Below, in pieces: positions 1 to 4,796 of a stretch of 5,800 nucleotides of DNA. Numbering within the stretch: the stretch's first letter is position 1; every line of letters begins with the position of its first letter. The position numbers and the translations under genes were made by a program. The notes under the pieces are model-generated. The model had not been told where the DNA came from and made no database searches. It worked only from the letters and a program-made list of their open reading frames with translations. The DNA is from CAYWJT01 sp964458655 (GTDB lineage Bacteria; Acidobacteriota; Aminicenantia; Aminicenantales; Saccharicenantaceae). The stretch lies in the NCBI GenBank assembly GCA_964458655.1, contig CAYWJT010000088.1, positions 1 to 5,800 on the forward strand, given 5' to 3'.

Positions 1-25
1 GCGGCACCTATCATAGCCCATCGTG

Positions 26-1264
26 TCACCTATGTATCTGAACGAGCTCAGCCGGCGGCGAGGCCGACCCGCCGCCGCCCGACCTGAACGACGGCTCACC
101 GGTCTTCCCCTCGAGGACGGAGGCCAGGAACAGGGCCGTAACGACGGGAAGGAACTGAGGTTCCGGCGTCGATGCGGCCATAAGGAAAGCCACGGCCGCG
201 AACAGCATGGCTGTGCGCGGCTGGAACAACGGGGCGGCCAGGACACCGGCCGCGAGGACCAGGACTGCCGCTGCCGGGAAGACGGACTCGAGCTTCAGCC
301 AGGCGAGAGGCCCGGAAAGGACGTTGGGATAGAAGGTGGCCATGACAGCCCGCTCTTTCAAGAAAAGGTTGAAGAGGACCGTGCTCCTGAAGACCGTCCA
401 GACCCCGAAAGGCGCCGTCACCAGGCATGCGACCGCCAGGACCACCGCCCCGTCCGGCAATACCCGCCGGAGACTGCGCCTGGGCTCGCTCATCAGGACA
501 TGCCAGTAATAGACCGCCGCAAGCGGGATGACCAGGAACTTGGTCGCGAGGCCCAAGCCGAAGGCCGCCGCCAATAAAAGCCGTCCCGGCCGGCTTGGCC
601 TGGCTTCCAGCCTGGCCATCAAGAGCAGAATGAGGCAGGTCACAAGCAGCGTCATGGAAGGATTGGTCTTGGTCTCGGCGAACATGATGAGCGCCAGGTA
701 AGGGATGAGCAGTCTCAGCCGTATCTCTTTCAGGGCCAGGGCCAGCAGGCAGCAGGCCGCGAGGTTGATGACGAGGATGGCCGCGGTCAGCACCGCGCTG
801 TTCCAAGTCCCGGCGACGGTCCGGGCCAGATAATAAGGGAACATCTCGAGCGGCGGATAATTGAAATCGCCGTAAACAACGTTGCCCCCCGCGTCCCGGT
901 GGTAGATCGTCCCGCAGTTATAGGGATTGCGGCCCTCGTCCAGAGCCTCGAAAACCGTCCGGTAGACGTTCACGATCTCGGAATTACGGTCCACTGTGGC
1001 CAGGTTGAATGCTCCCAGGCCGAGCCCGGCCAGAAGCACCACGACAAGCGCGGTCCGGCCGAAGGCCCGCTCCGGCCGGAGCCGGAACAGCCAGGTCAGG
1101 ACCAGGATCGGCAGGGACAGCTTCAGGGCCAGGTCGTAGCGGTGACCGCCCGGCACTCGCCTGAACACCGCCAGGACCAGGGCTACGACGAAGGCGGCCG
1201 AAGCGAGGCCGATGAACAGCCGGTCCCCGGTCCTTGCCTCCGGCGCGATCTTGAGCCGTGTCAT
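26..1264 (-). CDS. GT87-like polytopic membrane glycosyltransferase
   Basis: Probable inner-membrane glycosyltransferase of the GT87 (DUF2029) type, which uses polyprenyl-phosphate sugars on the outer face of the membrane. The 412-residue product has about ten hydrophobic segments (near residues 17-34, 46-62, 72-90, 156-178, 185-218, 228-257, 271-291, 328-346, 352-365 and 370-385). After the third segment comes a family-like loop: an NPY at 113-115 and a YPP at 136-138 preceding an aromatic stretch. TKTNPS near 198-203 sits where the family often has a polar motif before a Leu-rich helix. I chose the ATG at 1264 because GAGGTG (1274-1279) lies 9 nt upstream. A GTG at 1276 is in frame but almost abuts that Shine-Dalgarno and would add only four residues. 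The C-terminus is an odd Gly/Ser/Pro-rich tail from about residue 395. It follows the GT2 gene by 13 bp. The membrane-transferase assignment is fairly firm; the sugar and acceptor are unknown. Confidence 0.75.
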   Translation of the reverse strand: MTRLKIAPEARTGDRLFIGLASAAFVVALVLAVFRRVPGGHRYDLALKLSLPILVLTWLFRLRPERAFGRTALVVVLLAGLGLGAFNLATVDRNSEIVNVYRTVFEALDEGRNPYNCGTIYHRDAGGNVVYGDFNYPPLEMFPYYLARTVAGTWNSAVLTAAILVINLAACCLLALALKEIRLRLLIPYLALIMFAETKTNPSMTLLVTCLILLLMARLEARPSRPGRLLLAAAFGLGLATKFLVIPLAAVYYWHVLMSEPRRSLRRVLPDGAVVLAVACLVTAPFGVWTVFRSTVLFNLFLKERAVMATFYPNVLSGPLAWLKLESVFPAAAVLVLAAGVLAAPLFQPRTAMLFAAVAFLMAASTPEPQFLPVVTALFLASVLEGKTGEPSFRSGGGGSASPPAELVQIHR

Positions 1265-1277
1265 CGACGTGGACACC

Positions 1278-2009
1278 TCACCTGCCGGGGCGCGGCAGCC
1301 TGCCGTGCTTGAGGAGGATGCGGAAGACCCCGACCGCCGCTTCGAGCTTTACCCCAGTGGACATCTTGGACTCGCCGGCCTTCCTTTCGGCGAAATAGAT
1401 CGGCACTTCTGCCACGCGCAGGCCCAGACGCTCGGAGAGGTAGGCCATTTCCACCTGGAAGATGTATCCGTTCGAGCGCACTCGGCCGACATCGATCGCG
1501 AGCAGGGCCGAGCGGCGCCAGGCCTTGAAGCCCGCGGTGGCGTCCCTCGCCCGAAGCCCCAGTATGGAACGTGCGTAGAGGTTGGCCCAGCGGCTGAGCG
1601 CCTCTCGGCCGGCGCCCCAGGTCTCGTCGAGACGGCCGCCCTCTACATACCGGGAGCCGACCGCGACATCCGCTTCTTCGAGGGCGGCGACCAGCCGGGG
1701 GACGTCCGCGGGGGCATGGGAGAAGTCGGCGTCCATTTGAACTATGACGTCGGATTCCTGCTCGAGCGCCAGACGGAAGCCTTCCACGTAGGCCCGGCCC
1801 AGGCCGCGCGGGCCCTGCCTGTGGAGGACGGACAGACGGCTGCGGTGCTCCGCCGCCAGCCCGTCCGCGATCTCGGCCGAGCCGTCCGACGAAGCGTCAT
1901 CGACTATCAAGATGTTAAGGCCGGGAAGCGGCTGCGAAAACAGCTCCCGGACGAGAGCGGCTATGTTGCCGGCCTCGTTGAACGTGGGCACGACCGCCGT
2001 GACCTTCAC
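1278..2009 (-). CDS. Polyprenol-phosphate mannose (hexose) synthase-like GT2 glycosyltransferase
   Basis: A cytoplasmic-face GT2 enzyme resembling dolichol-phosphate mannose synthase (DPM1), which transfers a sugar from a nucleotide donor (GDP-mannose in characterised members) to polyprenyl phosphate. The 243 residues form one GT-A domain. Visible elements are the N-terminal VVPTFNEAGN (6-15), VDD at 36-38, the metal-binding DAD at 93-95 within DADFSHAP, GSRYVEGG (118-125), TAGFKAWRR (158-166), GYIFQVEM (181-188) and the DPM-type signature PIYFAERKAGESKMS (203-217). There is no C-terminal membrane domain, as in single-domain DPM1 proteins, so a membrane partner is likely. The start is GTG at 2009, giving the usual short N-terminus; the Shine-Dalgarno is weak, and translation may be coupled to the Fe-S gene that ends 12 bp upstream. 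Its stop codon overlaps the ribosome binding site of the following GT87-like gene, which probably uses its product. Donor sugar is inferred from the family. Confidence 0.88.
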   Translation of the reverse strand: MKVTAVVPTFNEAGNIAALVRELFSQPLPGLNILIVDDASSDGSAEIADGLAAEHRSRLSVLHRQGPRGLGRAYVEGFRLALEQESDVIVQMDADFSHAPADVPRLVAALEEADVAVGSRYVEGGRLDETWGAGREALSRWANLYARSILGLRARDATAGFKAWRRSALLAIDVGRVRSNGYIFQVEMAYLSERLGLRVAEVPIYFAERKAGESKMSTGVKLEAAVGVFRILLKHGRLPRPGR

Positions 2010-2021
2010 TTGCTCGTCCGC

Positions 2022-2933
2022 TCAGTCGGCTTCGGCCTTGAGACGCAGGTCCTCGGCGCGCTCCTCCCGGCCCAGGAACTCATAGCCGATGGCCCCGAAC
2101 TTGCAAGACGAGACGCACTTCAGGCAGCGGACGCAGTCCGGGCTGTTGGGCGACTCGTAGAACCTGATCTCCACCGGGCAGTCACGGAAGCACTGGTCGC
2201 AAAGAGTGCATTTCTCTCTGTCGATGGACATCCGGAAAAGGCTCGCGCCGTTGAAAAGGCCGAGGAAAGCCCCGAGCGGGCAGACCGCCCGGCAGAACGG
2301 CCTCCGCGCCAAAGCCATCAGGACGACAAATCCCGCGAGCAGCCCGAGCTTCCAGAACCACATGAAGCCCACCAAGCCGCGCAGGCTCCTGTTGAGGATG
2401 ACGAGCGGCAGGCCGGCTTCGAGCGTACCGGCCGGGCAGACCCACTTGCAGAACCAGGTCTCGCCGTAGCCGAAAGCGTCGAGCACGAGGAGCGGCAGCA
2501 GGACCACCATGACGGCGAGGAAGACGTAGCGGAAATACGAAAAAAAGGCCGGCAGCTTGAGCTTCGGCCCGGGGAGGCGATGGACGAGCTCCTGGAAAAA
2601 GCCGAAGGGGCAGGCCCAGCCGCAGGGCATGCGGCCGACGGCGCTGCCGACGACACCCAGCAGGCCCACGACATAGAGGCCGAACCTGTCCACCCCCGTG
2701 GCGATGTTCCGGCGCAGCGACCCGAAGAAAGTCTGGAGCGCGCCGACCGGGCAGGCCCCGAGCGCCGAGGGACAGGAGTAGCAGTTCAGGACCGGCACGC
2801 ATACGCCTTTTACCTGCCCCCGATAGATGCCGGCCCTGAACCAGGCCGGGAGCCAGGCGTTGAAAGCCAGGGCGAAGAAGGCCTGGTAGCGGTGCCTGCG
2901 GTCGCGCGGTTTCAGCGGTGTTTTTTCGGCCAT
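2022..2933 (-). CDS. NapH-like polytopic membrane ferredoxin (4Fe-4S binding protein)
   Basis: Membrane electron-transfer protein related to the NapH/NosR/CcoG-type ferredoxins, likely passing electrons between the quinone pool or a cytoplasmic donor and a partner. It has 303 residues and 18 cysteines. In order these are an N-terminal group C45, C51, C54, C61; three Cx3CP motifs at 104-109, 162-167 and 214-219; then two classical ferredoxin motifs, C242/C245/C248/C252 and C267/C270/C273/C277. The ferredoxin motifs predict two [4Fe-4S] clusters in a C-terminal soluble domain. Hydrophobic segments lie near 16-37, 84-101, 129-153, 174-181 and 188-209. NapH itself has two Cx3CP motifs thought to contact its partner; three plus an extra N-terminal group is more elaborate. 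ATG at 2933 lies 10 bp after the CxxC-peptide stop. Only a GCGGAAG-like purine stretch precedes it, so coupling is plausible. No FMN-binding or cytochrome partner is in the window. The exact redox role is unknown. Confidence 0.88.
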   Translation of the reverse strand: MAEKTPLKPRDRRHRYQAFFALAFNAWLPAWFRAGIYRGQVKGVCVPVLNCYSCPSALGACPVGALQTFFGSLRRNIATGVDRFGLYVVGLLGVVGSAVGRMPCGWACPFGFFQELVHRLPGPKLKLPAFFSYFRYVFLAVMVVLLPLLVLDAFGYGETWFCKWVCPAGTLEAGLPLVILNRSLRGLVGFMWFWKLGLLAGFVVLMALARRPFCRAVCPLGAFLGLFNGASLFRMSIDREKCTLCDQCFRDCPVEIRFYESPNSPDCVRCLKCVSSCKFGAIGYEFLGREERAEDLRLKAEAD

Positions 2934-2943
2934 CTTCCGCCGC

Positions 2944-3078
2944 TCAGCCTATCCCGACGCACTCCAGGCAGACGGTCACGGCCTTTTCCAGGACGGTCCT
3001 GTATTCCCCGAGCAGGAGCCCGACGAGCGTCAGGGCCGCGAACAACGCCAGGAGCATCCAGGGTAGCTTCCTTCTCAT
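2944..3078 (-). CDS. Small CD1871A-like membrane peptide with C-terminal CxxC
   Basis: A 44-residue peptide: basic start (MRRK), one hydrophobic segment (about residues 5-24), an EYRTVLEKAV linker and the ending CLECVGIG, with cysteines at 37 and 40. This matches my recollection of the 'CD1871A family CXXC motif-containing protein' from anaerobes, tiny proteins of 40-50 residues ending in CxECxGIG. Their function is not known to me. The CxxC could be a dithiol/disulfide or could bind metal. The reading frame is open upstream to 3186, but I chose the ATG at 3078 because AAAAGGG (3086-3092) sits 7 nt before it, the length fits the family, and the upstream residues are polar and uncharacteristic. 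It is the first gene of the minus-strand cluster, 10 bp ahead of the Fe-S protein, which suggests that the two act together. Confidence 0.8.
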   Translation of the reverse strand: MRRKLPWMLLALFAALTLVGLLLGEYRTVLEKAVTVCLECVGIG

Positions 3079-3232
3079 GGTCCGACCCTTTTCTTTTTTT
3101 CTTCCTTCAGCGGACGCCTTCGTATCGTTTCGTTCCGCCCTCATGATACCGCTTTTTGGGGCGGCCCGCATTAGCCATGCTCCCAAGAAAGACGGACGTC
3201 AACATCAACCTCGCTTGGGTCGACGCGCCGCC
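3079..3232 (-). other. Intergenic leader before the CxxC/Fe-S operon
   Basis: This is the largest gap in the minus-strand block. Read on the minus strand, it contains a possible -10 (TATCAT, 3143-3148) with no convincing -35 at 16-18 bp, and a purine-rich stretch just before the CxxC-peptide ATG that includes its ribosome binding site. I see no hairpin followed by a T-run that would terminate transcription from the barrel gene. Read-through from the upstream promoter is therefore possible, as is a weak internal promoter. Confidence 0.35.
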
Positions 3233-3805
3233 TTAGAACCTGAGGCTGATGCCCGCGCCGGCCTGAAGTCCTCCGATCTCCGACTCCACGGCCGTTTCCT
3301 GTTCGGGCTTGGCTTTGCACTGCACGTATCGCCCGAAAACGTCCAGGAATAAGTTCGGGGAAACCCTGAAAAGGAGGCCCAACTGGCCGAGAAAGCCCAG
3401 GTCCGACCCGCTGACCGTGCCGATGACGCTCTCTTCTTTGTATGAGGTCAGGCCGAGCGCGCCGGCCAGGTAAGGCCGCACCGCCGAACGCGTCGCCTCC
3501 AGACGCAGGCCGGCGTAGAGCGTCGTCATCATGAACTTTGCCTCTTCTCCGGTGTAGGTCAGCTCGCCGGTCTTGGAATAGAACTCGCCGCCCGCCCAGA
3601 TGTTGAGGCCGCCGATGACGCGATAGCCCAGGCTGAATCCGGGCACGAAGCCGCCGCCGTAAGCGTCCCTGAAATCCGCCGACGAAGGCATGAACCAGGA
3701 CGCGCTCGCGCCTAACGAAAGCGCGCCGGCCAGCGCCCCGGTGTTCAGGCCGGCCGCGAGCGCCAGGATGAGGAAGACCTTGCTGCCTCTTCTTGCGCTT
3801 TTCAT
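3233..3805 (-). CDS. Outer-membrane beta-barrel protein (small porin-like, OmpW/OMP_b-brl type)
   Basis: A 190-residue secreted precursor. The N-terminus has a basic region (KSARRGSK), a hydrophobic core (VFLILALAAGL) and a likely signal peptidase I site after ALA at residue 26. The rest is alternating aromatic/small residues in amphipathic strands, for example FSLGYRV, LNIWAGGEFYS, TLYAGLRLE, RPYLAGALGLTSY, FLGQLGLLFRV and LFLDVFGRYVQ. It ends in ISLRF, with the terminal Phe typical of BAM substrates. About eight strands would fit the length. The ATG at 3805 is preceded by a strong AAAGGAGG at 3813-3820, 7 nt upstream. A GTG at 3832 in the same frame would add nine residues ahead of a normal signal peptide and is less likely. 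One cysteine remains (163). The specific function, whether structural, adhesive or transport, cannot be told from sequence. It has its own promoter and lies 154 bp before the CxxC/Fe-S cluster. Confidence 0.85.
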   Translation of the reverse strand: MKSARRGSKVFLILALAAGLNTGALAGALSLGASASWFMPSSADFRDAYGGGFVPGFSLGYRVIGGLNIWAGGEFYSKTGELTYTGEEAKFMMTTLYAGLRLEATRSAVRPYLAGALGLTSYKEESVIGTVSGSDLGFLGQLGLLFRVSPNLFLDVFGRYVQCKAKPEQETAVESEIGGLQAGAGISLRF

Positions 3806-3812
3806 CGCCCCG

Positions 3813-3820
3813 CCTCCTTT
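3813..3820 (-). promoter_or_regulatory. Ribosome binding site deciding the beta-barrel start
   Basis: AAAGGAGG on the minus strand lies 7 nt before the ATG at 3805. It is a near-perfect anti-16S match and the strongest Shine-Dalgarno tied to an accepted gene start in the window. It rules in favour of this start over the upstream GTG. Confidence 0.85.
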
Positions 3821-3836
3821 CGCCGGCCGCACCGCT

Positions 3837-3858
3837 CGGGCCTCGCGACGCAGGCCCG
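3837..3858 (-). repeat. Inverted repeat across the beta-barrel transcription start
   Basis: A perfect 7-bp inverted repeat: CGGGCCT and AGGCCCG separated by 8 bp. It begins immediately after the predicted -10 box and spans the predicted transcription start near 3852. The first arm lies in the discriminator and would not be fully transcribed, so this looks more like a DNA operator than an RNA hairpin. In GC-rich DNA a 7-bp repeat can also be chance. Confidence 0.4.
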
Positions 3859-3888
3859 ATTTTATGAGAAGCCCGGAAAGGCTGTCAA
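3859..3888 (-). promoter_or_regulatory. Sigma70-type promoter of the beta-barrel gene
   Basis: On the minus strand there is a perfect -35 TTGACA (3883-3888), an 18-bp spacer and a -10 TAAAAT (3859-3864), which matches the consensus at five of six positions. The predicted start near 3852 leaves a leader of about 47 nt to the ATG. The DNA between the -10 and the start is very GC-rich (CGGGCCT). In Proteobacteria, such discriminators are associated with negative control by ppGpp/DksA; whether that applies here is inference. Confidence 0.75.
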
Positions 3889-4001
3889 GCGGCGCGGAAC
3901 TTCCCTAACCTCAACACAAATGTCTTTCTCTTTCCTGCGCGCCCGGCTCCAAAGCTCATATGACCCCAGGGATGTTCAGGAGGAGGGATTCACTTGGGCG
4001 G

Positions 4002-4030
4002 TTGCTTCGAGTCCGTCCCTCATATAAACT
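4002..4030 (+). promoter_or_regulatory. Promoter giving a leaderless hydrogenase-protease transcript
   Basis: A -35-like TTGCTT (4002-4007), a 17-bp spacer and a -10 TAAACT (4025-4030), which matches TANNNT. An overlapping TATAAA at 4023-4028 would give a 15-bp spacer. A start 7 nt after the -10 falls at 4037, exactly on the A of the ATG. No Shine-Dalgarno lies between the -10 and the ATG, which supports leaderless initiation. Confidence 0.55.
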
Positions 4031-4036
4031 GTCCCC

Positions 4037-4531
4037 ATGGAACCGCTCGAGAGCCTGCGGCGGGTGCTCGCTCAAAGGACCATGCTGGTGGGGATAGGCA
4101 ATCCCCTGCGAGGCGACGACGGCGTCGGGCCCTACATCGTGGAACTCGTCCGCCGCCGCTGCGCTTCGCCGCGTCTCGAATTCCTAAACGTCGAGGACGT
4201 GCCGGAGAACTTCGTCTTCCGCATCGCCGCGGGCGATTCCAGGAACGTCGTCTTCGTCGACGCCGTCATAGCAGGCCGAGCGCCCGAAGGCACTGTGTTG
4301 TTCTCGCCCCTGGACGAGTTCGACGAGGTCGGCGAAACGGCCTCGACCCACAAACTGGCCCTCAAGCTCAGCGGCCGCGTCCTGGAGGACGCCGGGAAAA
4401 GGGTCTACTTGCTGGGTATCGTCCCGAAAACCACAGCCGTCGGAGCCAAGCTCACGCCGGAGGTCAGGCGGACCGCACTCAGGCTCGGCCGGCTCATATT
4501 GAGCATGAGCCAAGGTCCCGAGGCGGCGTAG
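4037..4531 (+). CDS. Hydrogenase maturation protease, HycI-like
   Basis: An endopeptidase that trims the C-terminus of the [NiFe]-hydrogenase large subunit after nickel insertion. The 164 residues show the family layout: GIGNPLRGDDGVGP (19-32), PEN at 56-58, VFVDA (73-76 with D75), THKLAL (104-109 with H105) and a YLLGIVPK segment (124-131). By comparison with E. coli HycI, whose nickel ligands are D16, D62 and H90, the equivalents are D28, D75 and H105. The GDDG and PEN features favour HycI-like enzymes serving group 4 (membrane, Ech/formate-hydrogenlyase type) hydrogenases, over HyaD/HybD-like ones, but I cannot be certain. A stop codon lies in frame at 4025-4027, so ATG 4037 is the first possible ATG. 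A second ATG at residue 16 lies just before the conserved core, with AAAGGA too close (2 nt) to serve. No hydrogenase subunit gene is in the window, so the substrate is encoded elsewhere. Confidence 0.9.
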   Translation: MEPLESLRRVLAQRTMLVGIGNPLRGDDGVGPYIVELVRRRCASPRLEFLNVEDVPENFVFRIAAGDSRNVVFVDAVIAGRAPEGTVLFSPLDEFDEVGETASTHKLALKLSGRVLEDAGKRVYLLGIVPKTTAVGAKLTPEVRRTALRLGRLILSMSQGPEAA

Positions 4532-4542
4532 AACGCTTTTCT

Positions 4543-4567
4543 CCGCCGGCCGGAGGGCGGCCGCCGG
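4543..4567 (+). terminator. GC-rich hairpin after the hydrogenase protease (possible terminator, no U-tract)
   Basis: Arms CCGCCGGCCG (4543-4552) and CGGCCGCCGG (4558-4567) with a 5-nt loop pair at nine of ten positions; the one mismatch is C4546/C4564. It lies 12 nt after the stop. No T-run follows on either strand, so it may be a U-less terminator, an mRNA 3'-end stabiliser, or just GC-rich sequence. Confidence 0.4.
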
Positions 4568-4631
4568 CCCGGGTCGACACGCACCTCTCCCCTCCGCGTG
4601 CATCTTATTCCATCATCGAGCCGAGGCGGAC

Positions 4632-4660
4632 TTGAATTCCACGCGGCTTTTGCTTAAGAT
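4632..4660 (+). promoter_or_regulatory. Promoter of tRNA-Gln
   Basis: TTGAAT (4632-4637), a 17-bp spacer and TAAGAT (4655-4660) give a good sigma70 match with optimal spacing. The predicted start near 4667 is about 9 nt before the tRNA 5' end, a short leader for RNase P to remove. The AT-rich patch stands out against GC-rich surroundings. Confidence 0.7.
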
Positions 4661-4675
4661 ATAGGTCCGAACGGT

Positions 4676-4749
4676 TGGGAAGTCGTCCAACGGCAGGACA
4701 CATGACTCTGGATCATGGAATCGGGGTTCGAATCCCTGCTTCCCAGCCA
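4676..4749 (+). tRNA. tRNA-Gln (anticodon CTG)
   Basis: A full cloverleaf can be folded by eye. Acceptor arms TGGGAAG (4676-4682) and CTTCCCA (4739-4745) pair fully. The D stem is GTCC/GGAC with a 7-nt loop containing GG. The anticodon stem is CATGA/TCATG with loop CTCTGGA and anticodon CTG at 4708-4710. The variable loop is 4 nt. The T stem is CGGGG/CCCTG, one G-T pair, with loop TTCGAAT. Discriminator G4746 is followed by encoded CCA (4747-4749). The U1-A72 pair is the expected glutamine-tRNA hallmark and agrees with the anticodon. It reads CAG codons. I see no flanking repeat suggesting that it has been used as an integration site. Confidence 0.96.
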
Positions 4750-4762
4750 CCCCTACCCCGCA

Positions 4763-4796
4763 GTTGAACCTCGTCGACGACCGCGCCTGGGTCAAC
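4763..4796. repeat. Imperfect inverted repeat between convergent tRNA and galactokinase genes
   Basis: GTTGAACC (4763-4770) and GGGTCAAC (4789-4796) pair at seven of eight positions around an 18-nt loop, which itself starts with the self-complementary TCGTCGACGA. It overlaps the galactokinase stop. It could help stop convergent transcription, but there is no T-run and the structure is weak. Confidence 0.25.

Noticed and set aside
1212..3146. A 644-codon open frame on the plus strand across the two glycosyltransferase genes and the Fe-S gene
   Set aside because: It is codon-in-register with the minus-strand GT2 and Fe-S genes, so its stops could only arise from TTA, CTA or TCA codons in them, which are rare in GC-rich genes. 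Its product is Arg/Glu/Asp/Pro-rich with no recognisable domain, whereas the minus-strand products have clear family motifs.
2944..3186. An 80-residue version of the CxxC peptide
   Set aside because: The extra 36 residues are polar and unlike the known small family; the ATG at 3078 has a well-placed ribosome binding site.
3143..3202. A TTGACG and TATCAT on the minus strand as a promoter for the CxxC/Fe-S operon
   Set aside because: The two boxes are too far apart to work together (about 48 bp), and neither has a good partner at 16-18 bp.
3972..4097. A roughly 41-codon ORF starting at ATG 3972 overlapping the protease start
   Set aside because: It has no ribosome binding site and no recognisable product, and it is in a different frame from the well-supported protease.
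3994..4635. A 213-codon plus-strand frame starting at TTG with a strong AGGAGGAGGG 6 nt upstream
   Set aside because: It overlaps the whole hydrogenase protease in another frame and encodes long Arg-rich runs typical of GC-rich shadow frames. The Shine-Dalgarno-like stretch lies upstream of the predicted promoter and looks coincidental.
4676..4749. tRNA-Gln as an integration site for a mobile element
   Set aside because: No repeat of the tRNA 3' end and no integrase is visible; the downstream gene is ordinary galactokinase.
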